Below, piece by piece: positions 46,401-50,288 of a stretch of 64,000 nt of DNA. The stretch's first letter is position 1. The number at the start of each line of letters is the position of its first letter. The notes beneath the pieces were generated by a model. The model searched no databases. It was given only the letters and a program-made list of their open reading frames with translations, and was not told the DNA's origin. The position numbers were made by a program, and so were the translations under genes. Source of the DNA: Rugalucina vietnamica (lineage: Eukaryota > Mollusca > Bivalvia > Lucinida > Lucinidae); contig OZ024874.1 in assembly GCA_964017185.1 (NCBI GenBank), forward strand, positions 30,976,721 through 31,040,720, read 5' to 3'.

Positions 46401-46560
46401 CCGGGGCATATCCTCCCAGCCGATGAGGGGTCCCCACCCTGACCCCAGGTCCCGGGGGGACAAGGTCAACTATATACTACAGAACATGAGACTCAAGACA
46501 ACTGCTGTATCGTCACCTATTAAGGGTGCCCCGGTTCTGACGAGAATAAAACTGGTGTAA
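133..46560 (+). CDS. CFAP47: CFAP47, cilia and flagella associated protein 47 (3' part, 49 exons, N-terminus outside window)
   Basis: Large axonemal protein expected in motile cilia and sperm flagella. Forty-nine exons with GT-AG boundaries join without a phase conflict into 8,297 nt. After two leading bases this gives 2,764 codons and a TAA at 46558-46560. The human protein is about 3,190 residues, so roughly 400 N-terminal residues are missing to the left. Architecture seen: repeated beta-rich ASH/HYDIN-like Ig modules (FG-V, N...F-V and P-F-P patterns), a proline-rich linker in exon 17, a CH domain in exons 26-27, more Ig-like modules, then a short C-terminal tail. A CH domain inside an ASH array is what separates CFAP47 from HYDIN, CFAP65, CFAP74 and DLEC1. 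Identification rests on this architecture and recalled family similarity, not on a search. No frameshift or internal stop was found in the joined reading frame. Exon coordinates are in the following five entries. Confidence 0.92.
348..582 (-). mobile_element. GAGCC-family MITE, copy 1
   Basis: First copy of a ~235 bp family seen 16 times here. Consensus: ends GAGCCGC...GCGGCTC, inner inverted AGAAAACCAACAAT arms, and a central near-perfect hairpin built on AAAACAAAGGCGC-GATCAGCTTCGC. An asymmetric half runs GGAATTGTACTATCCG (minus) or CGGATAGTACAATTCC (plus), which gives the orientation. There is no coding capacity, so it is non-autonomous. Target duplications are 4 bp (see findings). This copy has degraded ends. 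Confidence 0.8.
700..929. mobile_element. CCTCGG-family MITE, copy 1
   Basis: About 225 bp with ends CCGAGG...CCTCGG and subterminal TTTTCATGCTCAGCT / AGCTGAGCATGAAAA inverted repeats. The central hairpin is TAAATGTTAAAATGCCAA-TTGTTGGCATTTTAACATTTA. Copies also lie at 4158-4377 and 47562-47787, with a remnant near 15125-15245. This copy is diverged. Confidence 0.7.
1330..1535. mobile_element. Hairpin MITE, CCCAGATGGG type, copy 1
   Basis: About 205 bp that aligns with 27567-27795. It shares a lead (TTTAAGCCTGGCGTC), a hairpin whose arms read AGAATAGCCCCAGATG and CATCTGGAGCTATTCT around a GCCGCA/TGCGGC core, and a tail ending AAAGTGGACTC...AATCCA. There is no coding capacity. Confidence 0.65.
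1544..1685. mobile_element. GGGCCAG-family MITE, truncated copy 1
   Basis: Matches the left half of the elements at 6574-6812 and 32715-32958: GGGCCCAG end, TTCAAAACTTTGTTAGCTTAA subterminal segment, then AAAATGTGAGAATCCTTTGCA. The right half is missing or diverged. Confidence 0.55.
3371..3560. mobile_element. ATCACGAAAAC-family MITE, decayed copy
   Basis: Degraded relative of 40041-40305. It has ATCACGATAACATGTCC at the left, a diverged GGTGGTTCTAACG hairpin arm, and the shared TTTCTATTGAAAATTTTCATTTT tail region in shorter form. Confidence 0.45.
4158..4377. mobile_element. CCTCGG-family MITE, copy 2
   Basis: Ends GGCCCCGAGG and CCCCAGG. TTCATGCTCAGCTCAGC is mirrored by GCTCAGCTGAGCATG, and the middle hairpin reads AAATGCCAACAACTG-TTGGCATTT. 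This is the best preserved left end of the family. Confidence 0.75.
4542..4750 (+). mobile_element. GAGCC-family MITE, copy 2 (TSD ATAT)
   Basis: GAGCCGCG...CGGCTC ends with ATAT duplicated at 4538-4541 and 4751-4754. The central hairpin is intact. It sits in the intron upstream of CFAP47 exon 4. Confidence 0.85.
5255..5431 (+). mobile_element. GAGCC-family MITE, copy 3 (5'-truncated)
   Basis: The right half is conserved (CAGCGCC-TTGTTTTTGC, then the ACCGGTTTGTGTCGGACC segment and GCAGCTC end). The left arm of the hairpin is lost. Confidence 0.7.
6574..6812. mobile_element. GGGCCAG-family MITE, copy 2 (full length)
   Basis: Ends CAGGGGCCAGTTG...CAAGTGGGCCCTG. A central perfect hairpin is built on TGTGTGAATCCTTTG / CAAAGGATTCACACA (about 6671-6708). 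It is about 239 bp with no coding capacity, in the intron after CFAP47 exon 7. Confidence 0.75.
6998..7231 (+). mobile_element. GAGCC-family MITE, copy 4
   Basis: The left end GAGCCGCGTCGCGAGAAAACC is intact and the right end is degraded (TTCTCGCATCATG). The central hairpin carries a short internal duplication (CAGATCAGAGATCAGC) and a shortened loop. Confidence 0.75.
7523..7927 (+). repeat. 46-bp minisatellite, about 9 units
   Basis: Tandem array with unit CATTGTGAACATTTTGCAAA + TCCAGTCAAGGAACAGTTGTTCACAG (46 bp). One unit near 7678-7702 is shortened. Later units have GTGGACATT instead of GTGAACATT, so the array contains sub-variants. It lies in the intron between CFAP47 exons 8 and 9. Some units are fortuitously open in one frame; I do not regard that as coding. 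Confidence 0.9.
8262..8560. mobile_element. Hairpin MITE-like element upstream of exon 9
   Basis: Inverted arms AATCTTACATGAGTGGTCAT / ATGACCACGAGTGTAAGATT (about 8269-8353) enclose a TTATTTAACGAGCC...GGCGAGTTTAATAA core. A tail with several GACGT motifs follows, including GACGTTACGT and GCGACGTCATG. The right boundary is uncertain; it appears to reach to within ~20 bp of the exon 9 acceptor. Confidence 0.5.
8581..16910 (+). CDS. CFAP47: CFAP47 exons 9-23: Ig-like/ASH array before the CH domain
   Basis: Exons: 8581-8714, 9188-9298, 9834-9964, 10493-10615, 10944-11153, 11528-11596, 11826-11907, 12357-12454, 12793-13074, 13479-13686, 14238-14436, 14882-14973, 15340-15569, 16112-16286, 16658-16910 (visible residues ~344-1142). 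Repeated beta-sandwich modules are visible, for example Met-Phe-Gly-Gln-Val-Pro-Val in exon 12, Phe-His-Phe-Gly-Gly-Val in exon 14 and Leu-Trp-Phe-Asp-Pro-Leu-Gly in exon 19. Exon 17 contains a Thr/Pro/Ala-rich linker (residues ~675-690). Exon 22 is Ser-rich and probably disordered. Exon 20 uses a weak donor (GTCGGT at 14974); the phase of exon 21 requires it. Decayed second copies of exons 12 and 20 lie in adjacent introns. Confidence 0.88.
10639..10769 (+). pseudogene. Decayed tandem duplicate of CFAP47 exon 12
   Basis: Aligns to 10493-10625 (exon 12 plus its donor and following intron) at an offset of about 146 bp. A 7-nt deletion (TTTGGCC) shifts the frame, and the upstream AG acceptor is absent (CTATTGGG in place of TTCAGTTGGG). 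The donor copy CCAG-GTAATT is retained. It is not expected to be spliced in. Confidence 0.85.
13808..14041 (+). mobile_element. GAGCC-family MITE, copy 5 (TSD ATCT)
   Basis: Ends GAGCCGCATC...GATGGCTC with ATCT on both sides (13804-13807 and 14042-14045). The central hairpin has a diverged loop. It lies in the intron between exons 18 and 19. Confidence 0.85.
14734..14825 (+). pseudogene. Decayed duplicate of CFAP47 exon 20
   Basis: Resembles exon 20 (14882-14973) at an offset of 148 bp: both start AAAC after TTTTCAG, share CAGTGCAGA, and have GGCAGCAAGAT at the same distance. The upstream copy has an in-frame TAA near 14775 in the frame used by exon 20, and its 3' half is strongly diverged. 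It has an acceptor-like end but no clear donor. Confidence 0.65.
15125..15245. mobile_element. CCTCGG-family MITE remnant
   Basis: Weak match only: TTGAGCATGAATTTTG and TTGCTTATAAATATTGAAATGTCAACAATTG resemble the family's arm and hairpin. The ends are lost. Confidence 0.35.
15800..16034 (+). mobile_element. GAGCC-family MITE, copy 6 (TSD AAAT)
   Basis: Ends GAGCCGCGATGCGAG...CGCGATGAGGCTC, with AAAT at 15796-15799 and 16035-16038. It ends about 75 bp before the exon 22 acceptor. Confidence 0.87.
16911..18034. other. Intron sequence, nothing recognised
   Basis: AT-rich intron between exon 23 and the SINE. I see no convincing exon, repeat ends or hairpins on either strand. Confidence 0.5.
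18049..18244 (+). mobile_element. tRNA-headed SINE of V-SINE (RUDI-like) type
   Basis: The head contains an A-box-like CACATAGTGGTAGAGCG and a perfect B box GGTTCGATCCC (18102-18112). The middle, GTGTCCTTGAGCAAGACAC, resembles the conserved central domain of V-SINEs, which include the molluscan RUDI family. The tail is a short (ACAA)n run. It is flanked by perfect 14-bp direct repeats, CATCACTGATTTTA, at 18035-18048 and 18245-18258. It inserted in the + orientation in the intron before exon 24. Confidence 0.9.
18611..18680 (+). repeat. Two tandem copies of a ~37-bp unit
   Basis: GGCTTAAGGTGTGCCACAGT + AAAAATGCAACCTA occurs twice back to back with almost no divergence, so it is a recent duplication. 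The rest of the intron to 19226 is AT-rich and otherwise featureless. Confidence 0.8.
19227..21377 (+). CDS. CFAP47: CFAP47 exons 24-27: calponin-homology (CH) domain region
   Basis: Exons: 19227-19448, 19843-20065, 20398-20691, 21126-21377 (visible residues ~1143-1472). Exons 26-27 hold the CH fold. It starts near residue 1330 with Gly-Glu-Arg-Ile-Val-Leu-Ala-Trp-Leu-Asn. It continues with Trp-Ile-Val-Asn-Tyr-Asp-Phe-Asp-Leu-Leu-Asp-Gly-Leu, the usual 'DG' turn of CH helix 3. It ends with Asp-Pro-Asn-Pro-Ile-Ala-Leu-Leu-Met-Leu near residue 1460. CH domains of this class bind tubulin or actin; in CFAP47 a microtubule-doublet contact is plausible but inferred. Exons 24-25 form a charged helical lead-in with an acidic patch. 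The 2.3 kb intron before exon 24 carries the SINE at 18049-18244. Confidence 0.9.
21703..36535 (+). CDS. CFAP47: CFAP47 exons 28-41: post-CH Ig-like modules
   Basis: Exons: 21703-21966, 26959-27232, 27839-28093, 28450-28589, 29354-29476, 30733-30865, 31151-31356, 31830-31973, 33058-33176, 33577-33631, 34161-34309, 35579-35723, 36010-36185, 36428-36535. Exon 28 is an ASH-type module. Exon 29 carries a very basic run (Lys-Arg-Arg-Glu-Arg-Lys-Lys-Lys-Arg) followed by a Pro-rich segment, probably a flexible linker. Exon 39 has an acidic insert (residues ~2095-2110). Exon 38 could end at 34307 or 34309; only 34309 keeps frame with exon 39. The 5 kb intron 28 contains two Helentron-like elements. 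I see no skipped exon there, since exons 28 and 29 join in phase 0. Confidence 0.87.
22120..22354 (-). mobile_element. GAGCC-family MITE, copy 7 (TSD ATTT)
   Basis: GAGCCACCTCGTGGG...CCCATGGGGCGGCTC, with ATTT at 22116-22119 and 22355-22358. The central hairpin is almost perfect, with loop GGTTACC. Confidence 0.88.
22470..23994 (+). mobile_element. Helentron-like element A with three ~457-bp core repeats
   Basis: Starts AGCTCACCTGAGCC, which folds with a nearby GGCTCACAAGGTGAGCT, followed by a (CCGTC)n-type microsatellite at ~22523-22556. Three tandem units follow, recognisable by CCATATATGG at 22695, 23150 and 23609. The right end has TCAGGTGAGC (inverse of the 5' terminus), then the hairpin AGGACCATTGGTCCT, then CTGG. 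There is no coding capacity. Terminus layout matches non-autonomous Helentrons (HINE) better than TIR transposons. Confidence 0.65.
23995..24955. other. Intron sequence between two Helentron-like elements
   Basis: About 960 bp of AT-rich sequence with no exon-like frame and no repeat ends that I recognise. Confidence 0.5.
24956..26650 (+). mobile_element. Helentron-like element B with three ~463-bp core repeats
   Basis: Same terminus layout as element A: AGCTCACCTGAGCC start, microsatellite CCGTCCGTCC at ~25017-25052, core units marked by CCATATATGG at 25191, 25653 and 26118, and the end TCAGGTGAGC + AGGACCAATGGTCCT + CTGG. The core sequence is a different subfamily from A, with several indels and an extra ~230 bp before the end. 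Confidence 0.65.
27567..27795. mobile_element. Hairpin MITE, CCCAGATGGG type, copy 2
   Basis: Partner of 1330-1535, with a partial duplication of one hairpin arm (GCGGCGTCCCATC occurs twice). It ends only ~44 bp upstream of CFAP47 exon 30. Confidence 0.7.
28590..28756 (+). repeat. Degenerate ~22-bp tandem repeat
   Basis: G/T-rich array of units like GGGTTGGACTTGTTGTCAAG directly after the exon 31 donor, ending where the partial exon 31 duplicate begins. Confidence 0.6.
28757..28822 (+). pseudogene. Partial duplicate of CFAP47 exon 31 (3' half with donor)
   Basis: Aligns with 28530-28595, sharing ATCATCAACCCAGCCAA and CTCACAACAGGTA. The frame is still open, with changes such as Glu to Leu and Met to Lys. 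A strong donor (CAG-GTATGA) remains, but there is no pyrimidine-tract acceptor in front, so inclusion as an exon is unlikely though not excluded. Confidence 0.75.
30399..30626 (-). mobile_element. GAGCC-family MITE, copy 8 (TSD ATAT)
   Basis: Left end degraded (GATGCGAG), right end CGCGGCTC. Flanks are ATAT on both sides. The central hairpin uses the GCTGTGCAGTTACTGCACAGC variant loop. It lies ~105 bp upstream of exon 33. Confidence 0.82.
31709..31793. repeat. Inverted repeat (hairpin) upstream of exon 35
   Basis: GGTGGAATATA...ATCAACCATGGTTTTCAGTGTT faces AACACTGAAAACCATGATTG...TATATTCCACC around a 10-nt loop. It may be a tiny MITE or a fold-back remnant. Confidence 0.7.
32030..32100 (-). 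mobile_element. Possible 3' end of a retroelement
   Basis: Read on the minus strand it ends GTGAATAAAGTTATGTCTG followed by a (TCTG)n run, a terminal layout common in LINE/SINE 3' ends. No upstream coding sequence is present. Confidence 0.4.
32100..32290. mobile_element. Fragment related to the sequence flanking the 46-bp minisatellite
   Basis: Shares GAATTTTCATGTGT, AAACATGTTTGAAAATTTTAAG-like and GCAAGACTGTCA-like stretches with ~7940-8100. Both appear to be parts of one repeat family. Confidence 0.45.
32715..32958. mobile_element. GGGCCAG-family MITE, copy 3 (full length)
   Basis: CAGGGGCCAGTTGTTCAAAA at the left and AACCGGGCTCTG at the right. The central perfect hairpin reads TTGTTGATAAAATGTGAGAA / TTCTCACATTTTATCAACAA. 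It ends about 100 bp before exon 36. Confidence 0.75.
33819..34053 (+). mobile_element. GAGCC-family MITE, copy 9 (TSD ATTT)
   Basis: GAGCCGCC...GAGGCGGCTC with ATTT at 33815-33818 and 34054-34057. It ends ~110 bp before exon 38. Confidence 0.88.
34958..35461. mobile_element. 504-bp element with CTCGGATCC ends
   Basis: Terminal inverted repeats CTCGGATCCAATAAATACC / GGGTTATTTTGGATCCGAG, flanked by GGGTAGC at 34951-34957 and 35462-35468. There are no open frames of note. A 7-8 bp duplication points to a hAT- or P-like origin (inference). Confidence 0.7.
36542..37551 (-). mobile_element. GAGCC-family MITE, copy 10, split by a second element (TSD AATT)
   Basis: AATT at 36538-36541 and 37552-37555. 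The two halves (36542-36737 and 37495-37551) rejoin to a normal family member. It inserted two bases inside the intron, directly after the GT of the exon 41 donor. Confidence 0.88.
36738..37494. mobile_element. hAT-like non-autonomous element nested in the MITE
   Basis: 757 bp with inverted ends CAGACCTGTCAACCTCCTG / GAGAGTTGACAGGTCTG. Flanks are TCTGCTCC (36730-36737) and TCTGCGCC (37495-37502), an 8-bp duplication with one mismatch. CAG-type ends plus 8-bp duplications are typical of hAT transposons. There is no transposase; the open stretches inside are short and unlike any known protein. Confidence 0.82.
37941..46560 (+). CDS. CFAP47: CFAP47 exons 42-49: C-terminal modules and stop codon
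   Basis: Exons: 37941-38157, 38676-38832, 39268-39490, 39764-40032, 40712-40883, 41964-42125, 42465-42633, 46342-46560. Further Ig-like modules are visible, for example Leu-Glu-Ile-Pro-Val-His-Phe-Met-Pro in exon 42 and Leu-Asp-Ile-Pro-Val-Cys-Phe-Ala-Pro in exon 44. The last exon encodes a Pro/Arg-rich tail ending Thr-Arg-Ile-Lys-Leu-Val and the TAA at 46558. The final intron (42634-46341) was enlarged by two MITEs and the 2.84 kb long-inverted-repeat element. Exon 46 is followed by a tandem duplicate of its 3' end that is split by another MITE. Confidence 0.9.
38370..38445. repeat. 76-nt near-perfect palindrome
   Basis: CTTTTATCTAAATTTGAAAA... faces ...TTTTCAAAATTTAGATAAAAG with essentially no loop (arms ~38 nt). 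Flanking sequence to about 38570 resembles 10150-10230 and the complement of 60180-60240 (TGGTAACCTGCCTCTGG-like), so it may be the core of another small repeat family. Confidence 0.75.
40041..40305. mobile_element. ATCACGAAAAC-family MITE, copy 2
   Basis: Ends ATCAGGAAAACATGTCC...GCAAGTTTTCGTGAT. The inner hairpin is AACATAGATTGTGGGTAC / GTACCCACAATCTATGTTTT around GCCTCACCGAGGC. It starts 8 nt after the exon 45 donor. Confidence 0.75.
40884..41630 (+). pseudogene. Tandem duplicate of the 3' end of CFAP47 exon 46, interrupted by a MITE
   Basis: 40884-40930 repeats 40819-40866 (GTGATCTCTGGTCTAGTGGC in the original), and 41592-41620 repeats the last part, ending in a second donor copy GGAGTAAGTG. 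The copy carries substitutions and is split by 40931-41591. It lacks its own acceptor. Confidence 0.8.
40931..41591. mobile_element. 661-bp MITE with TATA target duplication
   Basis: Inverted ends CCGAACAAAAAAAGAAACAC and (complement of the right end) CTGAACAAAAAAAGAAACGC. TATA is duplicated at 40927-40930 and 41592-41595. Removing the element and one TATA restores exactly the original exon sequence TTATCTATAATCC, which fixes the boundaries. There are no coding frames. Confidence 0.88.
42944..43178 (-). mobile_element. GAGCC-family MITE, copy 11
   Basis: GAGCCGCCTCATGAG...CTCATGAGGCGGCTC, 15-nt perfect ends. Flanks are ATTT and ATTG. It lies 65 bp left of the 2.84 kb element. Confidence 0.87.
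44260..44268 (+). promoter_or_regulatory. TATA box candidate inside the left arm
   Basis: TATATAAAG, 354 nt upstream of the ATG of the 135-aa frame. Because the arms are inverted copies, the same box lies at 45056-45064 on the minus strand, also pointing inward. Confidence 0.4.
44622..45029 (+). CDS. 135-aa lysine/arginine-rich protein of the inverted-arm element, unknown function
   Basis: ATG at 44622, TAA at 45027-45029; the stop lies at the edge of the right arm. The N-terminus is strongly basic (Gly-Arg-Phe-Lys-Gly-Lys-Arg-Thr-Lys-Arg-Arg-Tyr, like a nuclear localisation signal), followed by a possible short helix (Gln-Glu-Ile-Gln-Asp-Val-Val). A Ser/Pro/Lys-rich middle contains Tyr-Thr-Pro-Lys-Gly-Lys and Pro-Lys-Lys-Lys-Asn, and the C-terminus is more neutral. 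There is no signal peptide or membrane segment. A pyrimidine tract ending TTTCCAG lies immediately before the ATG, so translation may begin right after a spliced 5' leader. A DNA- or RNA-binding packaging or accessory protein would fit the composition. I do not recognise a family. Confidence 0.55.
   Translation: MGRFKGKRTKRRYLTNKKPYLWRGQEIQDVVQSLFKSQSKKKPKYSSSPYRAIGSSPQKTICPKIYTPKGKFGFPKKKNIKTGTKSKVLSPYTSTPKKSKRSLIMMDHSYAQANTESIGTSISQAVVPEELLNYV
46092..46311 (+). mobile_element. GAGCC-family MITE, copy 12
   Basis: Starts at the G shared with the ATTAG duplication of the 2.84 kb element. The hairpin is somewhat diverged, with right end GATGAGGCTC. It ends 30 bp before the last CFAP47 exon. 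Confidence 0.8.
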
Positions 46561-46972
46561 TACCGGTTATTGTGAAACATGGCTGCGATATATAATGTGC
46601 TATATGAATTTGACAATTTATTATATGCTATATAACATAATTAATCCGTCCACATGTTGCTGGATAAAGTTATTATTTTTTAATGTGTACATTAAGAATT
46701 TTCCAGATGTTTGTTTTAAGTACAGTATAATCCATCCTTATTTTGCAACTGTGATAAAAAGAGAGAAACTATCAAAGTATTATTTTGTGAAATGTTCAAT
46801 ATAAGTATTCATAATCTGTCCTGTTCTTTATAAAATGGGACTAATTCTTATGATTGTATATTTTGTGAATATATGTCCAGTGTAAATAATTATGAAGATT
46901 ATGAGGTGTAGTGGTCAAGCCACTCGGCTTGTATACAAGGGATATCCTTGTGGGTTAGATTCCAGGTTCTAG
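46561..46972 (+). other. CFAP47 3' untranslated region (probable) and downstream flank
   Basis: AT-rich sequence after the stop. There is no canonical AATAAA in the first 400 bp; AATATA occurs near 46797 and 46867. At 46900-46965 there is a tRNA-like stretch (GTAGTGGTCAAGCCACTCGG, then GGGTTAGATTCC) that may be a decayed SINE head. Confidence 0.45.
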
Positions 46973-47235
46973 TTACGAAAACTTGCCCATGCAATTTACT
47001 TAGATTTTTTTCAGCTGTAAAATTGAAAATGTTCAGCTGAAACATTTGGCATTCTTCTTGTTTTTGCTGAAAACATAGATTGTGGGTACGTTAGAACCGC
47101 CTTGGCGGCAGTTCTAATGAGTACCCACAATCTGTAATATAGGAAAAATAGGTGTACCCCTGCATACCCCAGTTTTGCTATATAAAAGTGGGGTTCATTG
47201 GGGTATACATTACATGGACATGTTTTCTTGATGTC
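46973..47235. mobile_element. ATCACGAAAAC-family MITE, copy 3
   Basis: ACGAAAACTTGCCCATGCAA at the left, GGACATGTTTTCTTGAT at the right. The inner hairpin is GATTGTGGGTAC / GTACCCACAATC around GCCTTGGCGGC. It is in the opposite orientation to 40041-40305. Confidence 0.72.
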
Positions 47236-47561
47236 CAGTTTTTATGACGAGACTAAACTGGTCCATTCTCTGACCATAATTGTTGATGGGATGTTGAACC
47301 CTAAACTCAACAACAATAATGACAGTTATTACTATGTACAATAAGTATTAGTTTGAAATTTACATTTACTACGTTATATATGATACGTCAAAGATCCTTA
47401 TCGGACTGTGCACAAGAGCATTCTGTATGTTGTTGGAAACTAGAAACAGGTTTCATTTTTACTTCTCGTACATAGACTGCCAAAATATTACTGCTGCCAA
47501 GATTTGATTTATTCTGCTATTCGCTCTCCATCTTTATGTTTTCTCTACTATAAGGCCTTGG

Positions 47562-47787
47562 CCCAGAGGTTATAAAACTTTTTTCATGCTCAGCTCAGCA
47601 GAGAATAAACTGCTCGTAAATACCAAAATAGCCCAAATATATTGAAAGTTTAGAATGCCAAACCCTGTGATTTATCCTGCTTATAAATGTTAAAATGCCA
47701 ACAATTGTTGGCATTTTAACATTTATGAGCAGGATAACTTTGAGTCTCATCTGAGTTGAGCATGAAAAAAGTTTTATAACCTCGGGG
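47562..47787. mobile_element. CCTCGG-family MITE, copy 3
   Basis: GCCCAGAGGTTATAAAACTT...AAGTTTTATAACCTCGGGG ends. The hairpin arms ATAAATGTTAAAATGCCAAC / GTTGGCATTTTAACATTTAT are perfect. Confidence 0.78.
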
Positions 47788-47918
47788 TTAATGTGACTGT
47801 GTTTCATGTGCTTTGATGTATTAAACTTAAAAAGTTGTAAATCTTAATATAAATGAACTTTTGAAGCTTTTTTTCATTCAGTCACATTTAAACTTTAAGT
47901 GTAACTCCACTTAGAATT

Positions 47919-48152
47919 GAGCCGCCCCATGGGAAATCCAACAATCTGCATAGGCGAAAAGAAAGGCGCAGATCAGCTTCGCGGTAACCGCGAAGCTGAT
48001 CAGCGCCTTTGTTTTCGCTACACGGATAGTACACTTCCTCTTCTTCTTAAATCCGAAATTTCAAGCTTCTAGCCTGCTTCTGAAGCTGTACAGGCCGGTT
48101 TGTGTCAGACCTGTTCGGAAACCACATTGTTGGTTTTCCCACGAGGCGGCTC
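47919..48152 (+). mobile_element. GAGCC-family MITE, copy 13 (TSD AATT)
   Basis: GAGCCGCCCCATGGG...CCCACGAGGCGGCTC with AATT at 47915-47918 and 48153-48156. Its central hairpin (47954-48018) has 32-nt arms with one or two mismatches, the cleanest in the window. Confidence 0.9.
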
Positions 48153-48156
48153 AATT

Positions 48157-49160
48157 AGATGTACTGTACATAAAAGAAAGTTAGTGGTGTTGTCTGGTAG
48201 TTGATGTTTCGTTTTTGAATACAAATTGTCTACCATAGAACAAGGGTGATGCATAGGAGTCGGTAGGCGCCAGTAGAATTTTGAAAAACCTTTGCCAACA
48301 TGGCCAATAGATTATCTGTGATATGTGATCAGAAAAACTGCTGTTTTGTTTATTATTGTTTATGTATTTTTATGTGTATACTGCTGAATTTTTATTCCTC
48401 ATACAAGTTGAATGTGAAGATTAAATGGTGTTTTTGTCACATGTGAATGAAAAGATGAAAAAGAATGATGAATACTGATGACTGCTGTTTTTATCCTTTC
48501 ATACCTTTAGCTAAGTTAATGACAATTTGAGTGAAAACCAGATTTACCAAATGAGTATAACAGAGGGATCAAACATGACCTTCCATGCATTAACACTTGC
48601 ATGGACTGGTACAGGAAAGTGTTGAAAACTGAGCGCAAAGCCAGGCAACAAGAATGGATATAAAATCTTATATGAACTAGGAAATCCATGATCAGTTTCA
48701 TGGACTGAGCCGTGTAATGGAACTGCCTTTGTGTGTCTGGAAAAAGTTACAAACTTCTAATACAAAAATGGTGTTGCTACTTCTCATTTGTTTTGGTTGG
48801 TTGGTTGATTTGAGCCACTGCTTCCTTGGTGTTAACCAGTACCACTGTTGTTGAACCTCCCCTTGATGCTCTGATTGGTAATTGTCGGTAATGTAGGTCC
48901 CATTGATAATATGATTGGTTTGTTTCAAAATGCCTATCCGGGGCTAAACATGTTGGTCGAGAGGTAAGAAAATCAGTTACATGTATTAGGATAGAATAAA
49001 ATAAACACAAGAATTTAGTAGATGTAATGTCCAGGTATCTTATTTCGTATGAGAAATTAAGTAAGCATACCCGATTTATTTAAATCTAATCCTTTTTAGA
49101 ATGTGTAAACAAATTTGAATCTAATTGTCGCCATCTTGAAACTCAAACCAATCCCATTCT
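48157..49160. other. Intergenic sequence, nothing recognised
   Basis: About 1 kb without a convincing gene, RNA or repeat end on either strand. Confidence 0.5.
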
Positions 49161-49164
49161 CACT

Positions 49165-49330
49165 GGGGCTTACATTACGAATCCGAGCAACATGGGGCAT
49201 TTGACAACGGAGCTTATAGTATTTTGCTCAAGAACACATGGCAAAGGTAGGTACCAAACCCAGCCTGAGGACATCTAGATCCGCAGCCCTTTACTCAACC
49301 ACTTAGAACACCTCTCTGTAACATAGAATG
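49165..49330 (-). mobile_element. Decayed SINE with V-SINE-like centre
   Basis: On the minus strand a tRNA-like AAGTGGTTGAGTAAAGGGCT and GGGTTTGGTACC (weak B box) precede ATGTGTTCTTGAGCAAAATAC, similar to the V-SINE central motif of 18049-18244. The ends are not identifiable. Confidence 0.45.
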
Positions 49331-49612
49331 AGAGGTTTCTGACTGGAGAATACACCACCTCATTATAACATGGTTCATTACAGCACAGTTTTGGATAAAA
49401 CACTGACCATTCCCTAGACCCCAAATGGACATTCTAGACCAACTTTGTATTATTTAATAGCCTATCAAGCTACTCTGGGAAGGCCTATGTTGGAATTGAT
49501 GCTTTAGTCCCTGGTAAACAAAGGTTATCCTAACCAATTGTTCCAGGGCAAGCCTAGATTACCAGTGCTTAGAGTACATTTCTTTCATTATTACATGTTT
49601 GATTTGTTGCCC

Positions 49613-49812
49613 AAGCTCCAAGTCAATGGTTATAGTTATGTTGGGACATGCCCTTCATTTTAGGGGGCTTTACAAACATTGGGATGTCATCACATTCAAA
49701 TTGTGCTTCAAAATACCACCCAAGAAAAGAATGGAAGTACTGACTCCTAGGCAGGCTAAGACCTTCTTAGCTATATAAACCAATAGTCAGTAATCAGGTG
49801 GTCTGTCAATAA
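49613..49812 (+). repeat. Old dispersed repeat shared with 61508-61710
   Basis: The two segments align loosely over ~200 bp, both containing CCTAGGCAGGCT and CAGTAATCAG(A/G)TGGTC. This family has no visible termini. Confidence 0.5.
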
Positions 49813-49829
49813 GAATATGTAATACTCTA

Positions 49830-50114
49830 GTCATTTGTAACCACGCCCCCCCACCCACCCCACCGCTACTTTGACTTTTGGTCCAGCAAATCCCCGCTAA
49901 AAGCCCCACCCTGCGTGGACTGCTCGTTGGTAAAACCACTGCTGTTTTCCCCCGCAGCCTGCTTTTAATTTCACTGCCCTTTTTGCCTAGTATATAAAGC
50001 AAACCCCGGGTAATTACCCCACACTGCAGTGGCAAAACTTTGGTCAAAGCCCCGCTCATAGCTATGGCTATCCCCGCCCTCCCGCAAAGGTGGGGGGCCA
50101 TGGTTACAAATGAC
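49830..50114. mobile_element. 285-bp C-rich MITE with GTCATTTGTAACCA ends
   Basis: Inverted ends GTCATTTGTAACCACG and (complement) GTCATTTGTAACCATGG followed by CCCCCCAC on both sides. TA is present on both flanks (49828-49829 and 50115-50116), as in Tc1/mariner-type insertions. The body is C-rich, unlike the surroundings. Confidence 0.7.
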
Positions 50115-50288
50115 TAGTGCATAATCAGGTTTGCCTAGAGGCAGAAGCAGCCCATCTATTTCTCATAGCCCCTTTTTTCACTGTTTATCTTGAATTGAAG
50201 CGGTGAGATGAGAGATCATAGAAACATTTTCATGGCCAAATAACTACAAAGGATTTGTCAGAGGTGCAGGTTCCCTGGTCTGCATCAA